Shown here piece after piece: positions 8,114 to 16,899 of a stretch of DNA of 43,323 bases. Under the pieces are notes generated by a model. The model worked only from the letters and a program-made list of their open reading frames with translations. It ran no database searches and was not told the DNA's origin. Within the stretch, counting starts at the first letter, position 1; every line of letters begins with the position of its first letter. The stretch is from JARRRD01 sp037381085 (GTDB lineage Bacteria > Nitrospirota > Thermodesulfovibrionia > Thermodesulfovibrionales > UBA6898): assembly GCA_037381085.1 (NCBI GenBank), contig JARRRD010000030.1, positions 1-43,323 on the forward strand, given 5' to 3'. A program made the position numbers and the translations under genes.

Positions 8114-9835
8114 TTGCCCGTACACAATTCTGACATCGCCGATATATTCAACGAAGTAGCGGACCTTCTGGAAATTCAGGGGGGCAATCTGTTCAGGGTG
8201 CGCGCCTACCGCAAGGCTGCCCGCACCGTCGGTGAATTGTCCCAGAGCATTGCGGACATGGTAAAAAACAGGGAAGATCTCACTGATCTTACCGGTGTCG
8301 GCAAGGACCTCGCCTGCAAGATGGTCGAGATAGTCGAAACAGGCACGCTTTCACTTCTCGCTGAACTCGGTAAGGAGACCCCTGAGGAACTGAGCGGACT
8401 CATGAAGATACAGGGGCTTGGCCCCAAGAAGGTGGGGGTACTCCACAAGACCCTGGGTATCAGGACCCTGGACGATCTCAAGAAAGCCGCCATGGACAAG
8501 AAGATAAGAGGAATTCCGGGCTTCGGCGAGAAGACCGAGCAAAGCATCCTGGAAGTAGTCGGTCAGATGAAGGGAGTTGAACAAAGGATCAAGCTCGTTG
8601 TGGCCGAACAGATTGCCGAGCCTCTTGTCGATTATCTCGGAAAGGCAAGGGGAGTGAAGAAGATCGCCGTCGCCGGCAGTTACCGCCGCAGAAGGGAGAC
8701 CGTGGGTGATCTGGACATTCTGGCAACTGCCGCCGATAATTCGGACGTAATGGACCGGTTCGTTCATTACGAGGACGTGGTGAAGGTGATCTCAGAAGGC
8801 ACAACGCGCTCCACGGTTCAGCTCCGCTCCGGACTTCACGTGGACCTGAGGGTGGTACCCCAGGAGAGTTACGGGGCGGCCCTTCACTATTTCACGGGTT
8901 CCAAAGGGCACAACATTGCGGTAAGGACATTGGGGGTAAAGAAGAAGCTGAAGATAAACGAATACGGAGTCTTCAAAGGAAACAGGAGGATTGCGGGCAG
9001 GACGGAAGAAGAAGTATTCCGGGAGGTAGACCTGCCGTATATACCGCCTGAACTCAGGGAAGACAGGGGCGAGGTCGAGGCAGCGCAAAATGGTTCGCTC
9101 CCCGCACTCGTTACCCTCGACGATATCCGGGGGGACCTGCACGCTCACACCAGTCTCACGGACGGACGGGCCAGCCTCGAAGAGATGGCAGAGGCCGCAA
9201 AGGGGAAAGGCTATGAGTATATAGCCATCACGGAGCATTCAAAACACGTCACTGTGGCCCGCGGGCTGAAGCCCAAAGATGTGATCAAGAGAAATGCGGA
9301 AATCGACGGACTGAACGCGAAACTCCGGGGGGTGATCTTACTCAAAAGCATAGAGCTCGACATCCTCGATGACGGGTCGCTTGACCTTCCCGATGAGATC
9401 CTCAGGGAGCTTGACCTCGTAGTCTGCTCTGTTCATTACAAGTTCAACCTTTCGCGCGAAAAGCAGACGGAGCGTGTCATCCGGGCCATGGACAATCCGT
9501 ATTTCAGCATCTTCTCTCATCCCACCGGAAGGCTGATCAACGAGCGCCGGCCCTATGAACTGGATATGGAAAGGGTCATGGAGGCGGCGAAGGAAAGAGG
9601 ATGCTTTATGGAACTGAACTCTCATCCCGACCGGCTCGACCTAAACGACATGGACTGCAAGATGGCAAAGGACATCGGGATAAAGATCGCGATCTCCACC
9701 GATGCCCACAGCGCAAATGATCTCAATTTCATGCGCTTCGGCATAGGACAGGCGCGCCGGGGGTGGCTGGAGGCAAAAGACGTGCTCAATACAAGAAGCT
9801 GGAGTGACCTCCGGAAATTGTTGAGAAGAAAGTAA
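8114..9835 (+). CDS. polX: DNA polymerase/3'-5' exonuclease PolX
   Basis: A 573-residue bacterial family X polymerase with a C-terminal PHP nuclease, the normal length. Residues 1-150 hold the 8-kDa-like part and helix-hairpin-helix repeats (LTGVGKDLACKM, IQGLGPKKVGVLH, IPGFGEKTEQ). The palm has GSYRRRRETVGDLDIL with catalytic D199 and D201, and D244 in HVDLRVV as the third metal ligand. YGAALHYFTGSKGHN follows. The PHP domain begins at DLHAHTSLTDG (D341, H343, H345) with TEHS, VCSVHY, SHPTGR, ELNSHPDR and STDAHS as metal-binding motifs. All appear intact. The TTG start is backed by GGAGGT upstream. It probably acts in base excision or gap repair. Confidence 0.95.
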   Translation: MPVHNSDIADIFNEVADLLEIQGGNLFRVRAYRKAARTVGELSQSIADMVKNREDLTDLTGVGKDLACKMVEIVETGTLSLLAELGKETPEELSGLMKIQGLGPKKVGVLHKTLGIRTLDDLKKAAMDKKIRGIPGFGEKTEQSILEVVGQMKGVEQRIKLVVAEQIAEPLVDYLGKARGVKKIAVAGSYRRRRETVGDLDILATAADNSDVMDRFVHYEDVVKVISEGTTRSTVQLRSGLHVDLRVVPQESYGAALHYFTGSKGHNIAVRTLGVKKKLKINEYGVFKGNRRIAGRTEEEVFREVDLPYIPPELREDRGEVEAAQNGSLPALVTLDDIRGDLHAHTSLTDGRASLEEMAEAAKGKGYEYIAITEHSKHVTVARGLKPKDVIKRNAEIDGLNAKLRGVILLKSIELDILDDGSLDLPDEILRELDLVVCSVHYKFNLSREKQTERVIRAMDNPYFSIFSHPTGRLINERRPYELDMERVMEAAKERGCFMELNSHPDRLDLNDMDCKMAKDIGIKIAISTDAHSANDLNFMRFGIGQARRGWLEAKDVLNTRSWSDLRKLLRRK

Positions 9836-10037
9836 AGGAGGGAAGCTGTGAAGCCGGGCCTGCCGGACGGGAGCGTAACCACTTATTGTAAGTCCTTCTT
9901 AATTCTATGAATCAAAGGTTAAAGACAGGAAGACGGAAAACTTTTCTGCGTCGCGCCTCAATCGCGGCTTGGTGAAAACACCGCATTATGGTGAAATCAC
10001 CACTCTTTGTTGCGGATCTGCAACAAAATCAAGCCGG

Positions 10038-10232
10038 TTAAGGCTTGCCGGTAATACCAGCCCAGCTTGATTCGTAACCGATCTGGTATTCTTCTTCCAC
10101 TCCCTCGCTGAGAACGGGATAACTCTCGACCAGTCTTGTCAGGAGAGAGCGCCGTTCCTGCACCGACAACGTGGTGTAGAGAGGGGATTCCATCAATATG
10201 GAGATCAGTTCTCGGTTGCGCCGACTTTCCAT
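10038..10232 (-). CDS. hypothetical protein, 64 aa
   Basis: A small charged protein beginning MESRRNRELISIL and ending ESSWAGITGKP. No domain recognised and no TM segment or cysteine cluster seen. The start at 10232 is chosen over an upstream in-frame codon because AAGGAGG lies a few bases before it, one of the best ribosome sites in the window; this is the main reason to treat it as a real gene. It stands alone downstream of the polyamine operon, separated from agmatinase by about 215 bases and a possible terminator. Confidence 0.55.
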   Translation of the reverse strand: MESRRNRELISILMESPLYTTLSVQERRSLLTRLVESYPVLSEGVEEEYQIGYESSWAGITGKP

Positions 10233-10397
10233 ATTTCCTCCTTTCCCAAATTTTAGATGCAAGCCGGATGCCAATAGAGGCAACCGGAGTTCATAATTGA
10301 CGCCATAAGCCCGAAGGGCACTTAAAGTTTGACCAGTTTTTCAGCTCTTGGTATTGAATACCGTGGATATACCGGGCCGGCCCTTCGTTCAAGCCGG

Positions 10398-10421
10398 AAA
10401 AAACGGTATCCTGCAAATACC
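10398..10421 (-). terminator. speB: possible terminator after agmatinase
   Basis: Read on the minus strand: GGTAT, a 7-base loop, ATACC, then GTTTTTT. The 5-bp stem is short but the U-run is good. An overlapping 7-bp stem (AAATACC with GGTATTT) could compete with it. Confidence 0.42.
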
Positions 10422-10446
10422 TGCGGACTTGCCCGTGGGTATTTAA

Positions 10447-11394
10447 TTAATTCTGTTTTCGACTGACTCTATTCGGCACATCTGAGGTCCATTCGGACTG
10501 GTGCGAAAAGATACAGCCGATTAGTTTGTAGATCAGCTTCGCGACGATGAACTGAGGATGAATGAATGATGGAACCGGCGAGAGCTCGTTTACATCGAAC
10601 CCCACTACCTGCCGTTTTTCGGCAACCCTTCGGAGAAATTCCACGGTCTCGTACCAGCCGAACCCACCCGGTTCCGGGGTCCCAACGGCAGGCATCAGGG
10701 CAGGGTCGAAAAAATCGCAGTCAAGCGTGATGTATACTTTTCCGGTCAGACAACCGATGACCGCATCCTGCCAGTCTTTCTTAGCGCCGCCATAACGTCC
10801 CAGCCTGATGCCGGCGTCATAAAACGTACTGATCTTCTTTTCCCTGATGAATTGGGCCTCTTCGGCCGACTGGCTCCGTATGCCGACCTGGACGATATTC
10901 CTGTTGAAATCATGGATCCGCGCCATCACGGCGGCATGGCTGTAAGGATTTCCCTCGTATTCCTGCCGGAGGTCCGAGTGTGCGTCGAGCTGCAGGATTG
11001 TCAGATCATCGTGAAGCTGCGTATGGGCCTGTGCAGCCCCCACTGCGATTGTGTGTTCTCCTCCAAGACAGACCACAAACTTGCCCTGCCCTATAAGCCC
11101 GGCCACTTCCGCCCTTATCACTTCGACCGCAACCGGGTCGACGCATTCGGGGCCAAAGTTCATCGGAGTGGAAGTCGATATCCCTTCTGTAATCCTGTAT
11201 GTCTCGGCATCCAGCTCCTCATCATACAACTCCAGGTAGCGGGACGCATTCAGTATCTCCTCCGGTGCCCGCACCGTACCCTTTCCGTAGCTGGTGCTGT
11301 GTTCGTAAGGGAGAGGAAGGACGACAACCCGCGAGCGCTCGAAACCCGACCATTCATCCGGCAGGCCGAGAAAATTGCAGGAAGGCTTCGTCAT
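10447..11394 (-). CDS. speB: agmatinase (ureohydrolase family)
   Basis: A 315-residue arginase/agmatinase-family enzyme that should hydrolyse agmatine to putrescine and urea with two Mn ions. The ligand set is complete: H114 in GGEHT, D137, H139 and D141 in DAHSDLR, D225 and D227 in TLDCDFFDPA. The tail GTPEPGGFGWYE fits agmatinase rather than arginase. Its position after a pyruvoyl-type arginine decarboxylase supports agmatine as substrate. ATG overlaps the stop of the upstream DHS-like gene (ATGA), so it is translationally coupled. Some relatives act on other guanidino compounds, so substrate is inferred from context. Confidence 0.92.
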   Translation of the reverse strand: MTKPSCNFLGLPDEWSGFERSRVVVLPLPYEHSTSYGKGTVRAPEEILNASRYLELYDEELDAETYRITEGISTSTPMNFGPECVDPVAVEVIRAEVAGLIGQGKFVVCLGGEHTIAVGAAQAHTQLHDDLTILQLDAHSDLRQEYEGNPYSHAAVMARIHDFNRNIVQVGIRSQSAEEAQFIREKKISTFYDAGIRLGRYGGAKKDWQDAVIGCLTGKVYITLDCDFFDPALMPAVGTPEPGGFGWYETVEFLRRVAEKRQVVGFDVNELSPVPSFIHPQFIVAKLIYKLIGCIFSHQSEWTSDVPNRVSRKQN

Positions 11395-12488
11395 GGACCG
11401 ATCTTCTTCCTCTTTGAATATTCCGCGACAAGCCCTTCGTACAGGTCTTCCCTCCGGTCATACAGCCGGGAAAGCCTGCGCGGCTCCCGCGAAGCTATTG
11501 CATAGGCCGTCATCAGAGGCAGGGCGACTGTCGTATCCAGATAACAGACGACGGTGTCGGGCAGCTGTTCCGGATCAATCTTGCCCCAGCTTACCGCCTC
11601 CGAAGGCGTCGCCCCTGAAAGGCCGCCCGTATCCGGACGCGCATCGGTAATCTGCAGGAAGTAATCGTGGCCTGCGTCCTCGATCCCCAGGATCTCCTGT
11701 ATATGGGGCTCCGTCTGGAGGACAAAGTTTTTCGGCGATCCCCCGCCCAGCACAAGAACGGCGCTTTTCCCATTCCTTTTGGCCTCAAGGACAATCGCCG
11801 CCGTTTCGTTCACATCCCTCGCGATGTCTAACCGCAGTCTGTTCCCGTCAATAACTTCACGCGCGATATTCATACCTATTGAGCTGTCCCCGGGGGAAGA
11901 CGTATAAATCGGGACCGCCGCCTCATAGGCTGCCGACAAAAGACTCACACCTTCAAGTCCGAGAAGTTTCTCCCTCTCCCTCGCGTACCTGCCTACCCTG
12001 AAATGGAACTCCGCAGTGGACATTTCCTTCTGGAACTCGTCGGCCTGTATCACCTTCCGGTAAAAGGAGTCGGTGGAAAGGAGGACATCATATTCGAAGA
12101 GGACATCGTATATCCTTATGATTCCTTCCTTCCGAAGTTCACGGTCGTCGAGAAAAGGGGAGCCGGCGTGCATGCTCAAACCGATGGCGAAATGCGAATC
12201 GTGATAAAGGTTCGCGCCGGTGCTGACCATCCAGTCGATAAAACCGCTGTTGATCAGCGGGATCAGCGACGACATCCCCAGGCCGGCAGGCGTCAGAGCC
12301 CCGGTGAGACTCACCCCAACGGTCACGTCCGGTTCGAGCATCTTTCCGGCAAACAGCCGGCAGGCCTCTCTCAGTCTCGCCGAGTTGTAGGCAAGGAAGG
12401 TCTCTTCGATCAATTCAACCACTGTGACCTCGCCTGAAATAGGCTTCGGCCTGATCGGTCTTCCCTTAAGATATCTGCTCTTATCCAA
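11391..12488 (-). CDS. deoxyhypusine synthase-like protein
   Basis: A 365-residue member of the deoxyhypusine synthase (DHS) family, which in eukaryotes and archaea moves an aminobutyl group from spermidine to eIF5A. Family motifs: VSLTGALTPAGLG, DWMVSTGANLYHD, YTSSPGDSSIGMN, LVLGGGSPKNFVLQ with the imine-forming lysine expected at K253, and SGATPSEAVSWGKI. Bacteria lack eIF5A, and bacterial homologues are thought to work in polyamine synthesis, for example homospermidine formation from putrescine. Flanking arginine decarboxylase and agmatinase genes supply putrescine, which fits. The TTG start is preceded by TGAGGT overlapping the upstream stop. The exact product is inference. Confidence 0.88.
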   Translation of the reverse strand: MDKSRYLKGRPIRPKPISGEVTVVELIEETFLAYNSARLREACRLFAGKMLEPDVTVGVSLTGALTPAGLGMSSLIPLINSGFIDWMVSTGANLYHDSHFAIGLSMHAGSPFLDDRELRKEGIIRIYDVLFEYDVLLSTDSFYRKVIQADEFQKEMSTAEFHFRVGRYAREREKLLGLEGVSLLSAAYEAAVPIYTSSPGDSSIGMNIAREVIDGNRLRLDIARDVNETAAIVLEAKRNGKSAVLVLGGGSPKNFVLQTEPHIQEILGIEDAGHDYFLQITDARPDTGGLSGATPSEAVSWGKIDPEQLPDTVVCYLDTTVALPLMTAYAIASREPRRLSRLYDRREDLYEGLVAEYSKRKKIGP

Positions 12489-12497
12489 AATCAGACC

Positions 12498-13040
12498 TCA
12501 GGGGATAAGCACGGCTGCGGCAACAACGGTGGTCCAGACCCCGTTCTTGCCCACACTGGTCTGGGTAATATTACGCGTCTTTACTATCTGGTCGCTCAGT
12601 TTCCACTGGTCAAGACGCTTGTTGTAACTCTCGTTCATATCGAACTCAACGCCGAGGATCGTCGCCAGCATTTGGGCGGCGATATCCTCGGCGTAATCTC
12701 CCGTAGTCTTATCGTCATCTCCGAAGCTGTGGTGTTCCGAAAGATACCCGAACCTGTTCCGGTCCCTCGGGATGGCAACTCCGATCGACGCCCCGATCAG
12801 CCGGTGGCGTTCGTTTGTCGAGGACTCGGCCAGAACGGTATGGATGATCTGACCGGGGGTAAGCAGCCTGATGCCCTTCTGTACCGGTATGATTTCGCAG
12901 TTGGGCGGGAAGATACTAGACACCCTGACAATGTTGTAAGACGCAAGCCGGGCGTCCCTCAGCGCGAGTTCGAAACTGACCAGCTTTTCCTTGTTCTGTC
13001 CCACTCCCTTGGTAAGAAACATCTTGGTTGCAATGTACAT
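12498..13040 (-). CDS. pdaD: pyruvoyl-dependent arginine decarboxylase
   Basis: Decarboxylates L-arginine to agmatine. At 180 residues it is the normal proenzyme size. The self-cleavage site is seen in VSSIFPPNCE; cleavage between S41 and S42 should create the N-terminal pyruvoyl group of the alpha chain, as in the archaeal enzyme. Other family blocks are KGVGQNKEKLVSFELALRDA at the N-terminus and IGASIGVAIPRD. This is the first gene of a three-gene polyamine operon and ends 9 bases before the DHS-like gene. Start is ATG 13040, with AGGAG about 10 bases upstream. No PLP-type arginine decarboxylase appears in the window. Confidence 0.93.
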   Translation of the reverse strand: MYIATKMFLTKGVGQNKEKLVSFELALRDARLASYNIVRVSSIFPPNCEIIPVQKGIRLLTPGQIIHTVLAESSTNERHRLIGASIGVAIPRDRNRFGYLSEHHSFGDDDKTTGDYAEDIAAQMLATILGVEFDMNESYNKRLDQWKLSDQIVKTRNITQTSVGKNGVWTTVVAAAVLIP

Positions 13041-13136
13041 ACCCTTAAGCTCCTCTCCCGGATCGGTCCTCCCGAAGCCTTCTTATCCCCGATGTCAGCC
13101 CTGCGTGTAATCCAACAGAGCAGATCGGGTGATATC

Positions 13137-13165
13137 ATTCTAACAGTATTCAGGAAATCGCACAA
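13137..13165 (-). promoter_or_regulatory. pdaD: predicted promoter of the polyamine operon
   Basis: On the minus strand: TTGTGC, 17 bases, TAGAAT, with an extended -10 TG one base upstream (TGTTAGAAT). The -35 is poor (3 of 6), but the extended -10 compensates. The leader would be about 90 bases. Confidence 0.45.
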
Positions 13166-13426
13166 TATTAACCCTATTGTTGATTAAGATTCTCTGAAAA
13201 GCGCGGAAGGGCCAGCGAAAAATGTCTTGTAGCGACACCTTACGGCCCTATATAGCGGCCAGCCTGCCATCTTCCGAAAGTCACTAAACGTTGGGTCCTC
13301 ATTTATGTGGAAGATGGATAGATCATGTCGTCATTACAATACTTTTTCAATGTTCCCTCCGTGCGGCTTTGCAAAGTTAGGGTAAACAGTCAGTGTCGGC
13401 CCTCTGCAGGCACTTATCACTGAGCC

Positions 13427-13440
13427 GGATTACGTAATCC
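13427..13440. promoter_or_regulatory. perfect 14-base palindrome, possible operator
   Basis: GGATTACGTAATCC is its own reverse complement. It lies about 60 bases upstream of the predicted -35 of the radical SAM promoter. A palindrome of this length is expected a few times by chance in a window this size, so its role is only a possibility. Confidence 0.22.
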
Positions 13441-13500
13441 CCGTTTCGAATATGCAAGGCCGAGCGTTTCCGGCCGATTTCGGAACATCTTCTGCTCCTG

Positions 13501-13529
13501 TTGCGGTCGCCTCAGAGTTGAGATAATAT
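13501..13529 (+). promoter_or_regulatory. predicted sigma-70 promoter of the radical SAM gene
   Basis: TTGCGG at 13501-13506, 17 bases, TAATAT at 13524-13529. Transcription would start near 13536, about 95 bases before the ATG at 13631. Confidence 0.5.
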
Positions 13530-13630
13530 TTAATAAGGATCAACTTCCCCTGAAGGCCATGTCCGGGCAGTCCGCTCTCTTGAAGCATTCCAGCCCCGGG
13601 GCAATCGGGGATTCCATGGAGGTAACGAAG

Positions 13631-15004
13631 ATGAAGATCAGGAGAATTTCCTTCATCGAGGCAGGCGCTTCGGGGTTCCAGATGCTCCGCAAATACCACA
13701 TAGCAAGAACGGGCACAGTCCTGCTTTCGACCCTGCTCAGGGACCAGGGTTACGAGGTCAAGGCATTCATCGAAGACATTTCCAAACCTGACTGGGACTA
13801 TATCGAAAGCTCCGACCTTGTCTGCATCTCTACCCTGACATCGACGGCCATGAGGGCATACAGGATCGGAGAACGTGTCAGGGCAAAGGGAATACCAGTG
13901 ATCATGGGTGGTGTCCACCCCTCTTTTCTTCCCGAGGAGTCACTGGCCTACTCTGACTTCGTGCTCAGGGGAGAGGCCGATTTTACCCTCCCACAACTGA
14001 TCCGGCACATGGAGACCGGGACACCGGCGGCCGAGGACATCAGAGGGTTGTCCTTCAGGAATAACAGCGGCTTTGTACACAACCGGCAGGGGGACTTCAT
14101 TACGGAGGAGGAACTCAACGCCCTCCCCTTTCCCGACTTCTCGCTTGTCCACAACTGGAAGCCCTCGATCATATATCCTGTCGCCACTTCGCGGGGATGT
14201 CCCTTTGAATGCAGGTTCTGCTCGGTAATCACCATGTTCGGGAGGAAGTACAGGTTCAAGCCGGTGGAAAACACTCTACGGGAACTGAGATACATCAATA
14301 CGGTTTCGAAGGCAACGAAATTCTTTGTCGACGATAACTTCACCGCCAACAAGCAGCGGTCGAAGGATCTCATGAGAGGCATGATAGCCGAGGGTCTTAC
14401 ATCCACATGGGTGGCACAGGTGCGGGCGGATGTCGCCAACGATACGGAACTCCTGCGGCTGATGGCGGATTCAGGATGTCATACCCTCTACATAGGATTC
14501 GAATCTATCAATCCGGAGACTCTGAAGGCATATAACAAGAAACAGGGGGTGGAGGATATCGTAAAGTGCGTCAAGACGGTCAGGGATCATGGCATCCACA
14601 TACATGGGATGTTCGTCCTGGGAGCCGACTCGGACGACGTGGAGATGATCAGGAAGACAGCCGATTTCGCCATCAACGTCGGCATCGACACCACCCAGAT
14701 CATGTCGCTCACGCCGCTTCCCGGAACGCCGCTCTTCGCCGAGATGGAGCAGGACGGGAGGCTTCTGCATAAGGACTGGAGCAAGTACAACCTGCAGCAC
14801 GTGGTCTTCAGGCCTGCACAAATGACACCGAAGACACTTCAGATGGAGACGCTGAAAGGCATGGGGAGGTTCTACTCATGGAAATATATCCTGAAGCATC
14901 TGGCCAGATTCGACCTGCATTATGTCGCCGTCGGCTTTTTCGGGAGAAAGGTCGTAAGCAAGACTCTCAAAGAGGTCACCCCTTATATCGATACGGTTGC
15001 ATAA
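13631..15004 (+). CDS. B12-binding-type radical SAM protein
   Basis: A 457-residue radical SAM protein with an N-terminal cobalamin-binding-like Rossmann domain (about 1-150, including TLLRDQGYEVKAF and IPVIMGGVHPSFLPEE) and a radical SAM barrel with CPFECRFC (C190, C194, C197) for the 4Fe-4S cluster. The barrel continues through FFVDDNFTANK, LYIGFESINPETLK, HGMFVLGAD and LTPLPGTPLF. These features match the BchE/MiaB-like B12 radical SAM group used in methylation, cyclisation or lipid chemistry; the substrate cannot be read. Start ATG 13631 has GGAGGT seven bases upstream; an in-frame ATG at 13559 is less likely. Monocistronic by appearance. Confidence 0.88.
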   Translation: MKIRRISFIEAGASGFQMLRKYHIARTGTVLLSTLLRDQGYEVKAFIEDISKPDWDYIESSDLVCISTLTSTAMRAYRIGERVRAKGIPVIMGGVHPSFLPEESLAYSDFVLRGEADFTLPQLIRHMETGTPAAEDIRGLSFRNNSGFVHNRQGDFITEEELNALPFPDFSLVHNWKPSIIYPVATSRGCPFECRFCSVITMFGRKYRFKPVENTLRELRYINTVSKATKFFVDDNFTANKQRSKDLMRGMIAEGLTSTWVAQVRADVANDTELLRLMADSGCHTLYIGFESINPETLKAYNKKQGVEDIVKCVKTVRDHGIHIHGMFVLGADSDDVEMIRKTADFAINVGIDTTQIMSLTPLPGTPLFAEMEQDGRLLHKDWSKYNLQHVVFRPAQMTPKTLQMETLKGMGRFYSWKYILKHLARFDLHYVAVGFFGRKVVSKTLKEVTPYIDTVA

Positions 15005-15157
15005 AGTAAGAGTATCACTCATCGGGGAGGGACCGCCCGGCACCTCTGCCTTTCTGCCTCACAGCCATGCGTATGAAGTCTATGAATAGCGGAGGCCCGG
15101 ACAGAGCAATATAATCACAATGATATCTCGCCCGCGGAAGAGAGAATCCCATAGGGA

Positions 15158-15934
15158 ATGGCGAAGATGGACAGGAGGGGCGGCAAGAAAGTAAATTACA
15201 CTGTGGACAACTGGAAGGACAACGTATACTTCGTCCTTGTGGAACCGAAGGAGCCCGGCAATGTGGGGGCCTCGGCCAGGGCGATAAAGAACATGGGCTT
15301 CAGAAACCTTTGCGTTGTGAAGCCGCCCGCCTCTCTTACCGAAGGAGAGGGCAGATGGTTCGCGAGGAACGCACATGACGTTCTGAGTTCGGCATTGATT
15401 TATGAAACTCTCTCCGCCGCTATAGAGGACAAATCCGTTGTCGTGGGCACGACCCGAAGAAAGGGAAAAAGGCGCGGCATCATAATGCCGGCTGCCGAAG
15501 GCGCGTCGCGAATTTGCAGGATGGCGGCCGGCAACAAAGTCGCGGTCCTCTTCGGACGGGAGGCGAAGGGACTGTTCAACGAGGAGGTGGAGGAATGCGG
15601 ATTCATGCTCTCGATTCCGAGCAGCAAGGCGCAGCCCTCCCTGAATCTCTCGCACGCGGTGCTGATCATCGCCTACGAGCTTTTCCTCGCCGAATGCGGA
15701 AACCGTCAGACTGAAGGCGGACCGGGGCCTTACGTAGTATCTCCCGATTCCACGCCCTTACCTTCTCTCATGGGGCACGGGAAGGTCGCAGATCTCTACG
15801 ACAAGGTCTCCCGGTCTCTCGAATTGCTGGAATACATCCCGAGGGGCGACAGAAACATAAGGAAGAAGATCATTGCCAACCTGGGCTCACCGAATGGGAA
15901 CTCAAGATGCTCTACGGCCTCTGCCACCAGATAG
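15158..15934 (+). CDS. trmJ: TrmJ-like tRNA/rRNA 2'-O-methyltransferase, C-terminus frameshifted
   Basis: A SPOUT-class methyltransferase of the TrmH/TrmJ group, probably 2'-O-methylating position 32 of tRNA. Motifs: LVEPKEPGNVGASARAIKNM, AVLFGREAKGLFNEE and the knot signature PSSKAQPSLNLSHAV. The frame ends with a non-family tail NSRCSTASATR. In the -1 frame from about 15886 the sequence reads LTEWELKMLYGLCHQIEKK and stops at 15957, matching the usual helical C-terminus. A single missing G in the run at 15883-15885 would restore one frame (NLGLTEWEL). Either a mutation, a sequencing error or, less likely, programmed slippage. The start could also be ATG 15167. About 23 residues are affected. 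Confidence 0.85.
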   Translation: MAKMDRRGGKKVNYTVDNWKDNVYFVLVEPKEPGNVGASARAIKNMGFRNLCVVKPPASLTEGEGRWFARNAHDVLSSALIYETLSAAIEDKSVVVGTTRRKGKRRGIIMPAAEGASRICRMAAGNKVAVLFGREAKGLFNEEVEECGFMLSIPSSKAQPSLNLSHAVLIIAYELFLAECGNRQTEGGPGPYVVSPDSTPLPSLMGHGKVADLYDKVSRSLELLEYIPRGDRNIRKKIIANLGSPNGNSRCSTASATR

Positions 15935-16041
15935 AGAAGAAGGTGAAGAGGCCGTGAAGGCCGTCAGAGACCAAGGATTCCCAGCAGGGCGTTCGCTCTC
16001 TTCAACTCCTCGTGACCGGGGAGTGATGACCTTCCGCCGGT

Positions 16042-16623
16042 TCAGATCCAGGGCCTGCCCACGGGCATCCTTATACCCGACTCGGCGTAAACGGTAACCG
16101 CCATCAGATACCATGCCAGCAATGCGCATAAGATCAGGTCCCAGGCCGCGAGCTTCCCGGCCAGTGCACTTCCTGCCAGTTCTTTCAGGTCCAGGCCGAT
16201 AAAGCCCAGGAGCAGGGTAAGAAAGAGCAGGGCAAGAACGGTATGGTGTTTCATCGAGGCGATGAACAGGATGAAAGTGAAAAAGGTCCACATCAGAAGA
16301 AAGATGCCGAGACCGTGGCCGTCAAACAGCAGAACCGTATATGCCTTCGTTAAGCCGGCGTTCGTCCCGAAGATCAGGTAAAAGCACAACGAAATCCAGA
16401 AGGCCCCATACCCGGTAAAGGCGCAAAAACCGAAGTTGTTTCCCGTCTTGAATTCAAGCAGACCCGCGATCAACTGGGCGCTGCCGCCGAATACGAGACC
16501 TATCCAGATGACCGGGCCCAGGCCAACCAAACCAAGGTTATGAAATTGCAGGATAAGTGTCGTCATGCCGAACCCGCCAAGGCCGACAACCGCAGGGTTT
16601 CCAGATTTCAGTTCTTCAGACAT
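16042..16623 (-). CDS. acetate uptake transporter family (GPR1/FUN34/YaaH) protein
   Basis: A 193-residue inner-membrane protein with six predicted TM helices. The N-terminal NPAVVGLGGFGMTT corresponds to the NPAPLGL signature of the acetate/succinate channel family (SatP/YaaH). Further family-like parts are GGSAQLIAGLLEFKTGNNFG and TGYGAFWISLCFYL. It probably moves acetate or another small monocarboxylate. Start at 16623 is supported by GAGGAGGA seven bases upstream. It is a single gene, convergent with trmJ. Substrate not proven by sequence. Confidence 0.9.
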   Translation of the reverse strand: MSEELKSGNPAVVGLGGFGMTTLILQFHNLGLVGLGPVIWIGLVFGGSAQLIAGLLEFKTGNNFGFCAFTGYGAFWISLCFYLIFGTNAGLTKAYTVLLFDGHGLGIFLLMWTFFTFILFIASMKHHTVLALLFLTLLLGFIGLDLKELAGSALAGKLAAWDLILCALLAWYLMAVTVYAESGIRMPVGRPWI

Positions 16624-16712
16624 CGCGTCCTCCTCGGACTATTATTCGATTATTCACTCCCCAAGGCATGTAAAGTCGTTATCCCTCCTTCCCCCGGAAA
16701 ACTTTTCGTTAA

Positions 16713-16741
16713 TTCGTACCATGAAACGAGCCGCCTGTCAA
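16713..16741 (-). promoter_or_regulatory. possible promoter of the acetate transporter gene
   Basis: Minus strand: perfect TTGACA, 17 bases, then TACGAA. The -35 is ideal and the -10 weak, which may point to activator dependence. Confidence 0.35.
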
Positions 16742-16899
16742 GCAGTGAGACAAGTTGTTTGTTTATTCCCACAGGGTGTCCGCTGAATAATCCTTTACAT
16801 TTCTTAACAAAATAACTTGCACCTTTCCTTTATAATGAACTGTAAAGACGAAATGTCCCGGTTCCGGGAATTGTGCGAAGGAGGAGGATTCGATCACCC

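Larger units (their letters stand above)
13041..13630. other. 590-base divergent intergenic region between pdaD and the radical SAM gene
   Basis: No coding frame worth calling. It holds a predicted promoter in each direction (13137-13165 minus, 13501-13529 plus), a perfect 14-base palindrome at 13427-13440 and a short GGCCG/CGGCC inverted repeat near 13458-13475. The central stretch 13200-13420 shows nothing I can name. Confidence 0.5.

Noticed and set aside
10007..10026. 7-bp hairpin TTGTTGC/GCAACAA as a terminator for polX
   Set aside because: No T-run follows on either strand.
13427..13440. Strong operator claim for the palindrome
   Set aside because: Perfect 14-base palindromes are expected a few times by chance in this length, so it is only listed as a low-confidence site.
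16834..16836. Sigma-54 site upstream of the DUF2844 gene
   Set aside because: TTGCAC and a TATAAT-like box are present, but the GG/GC spacing of -24/-12 is missing.
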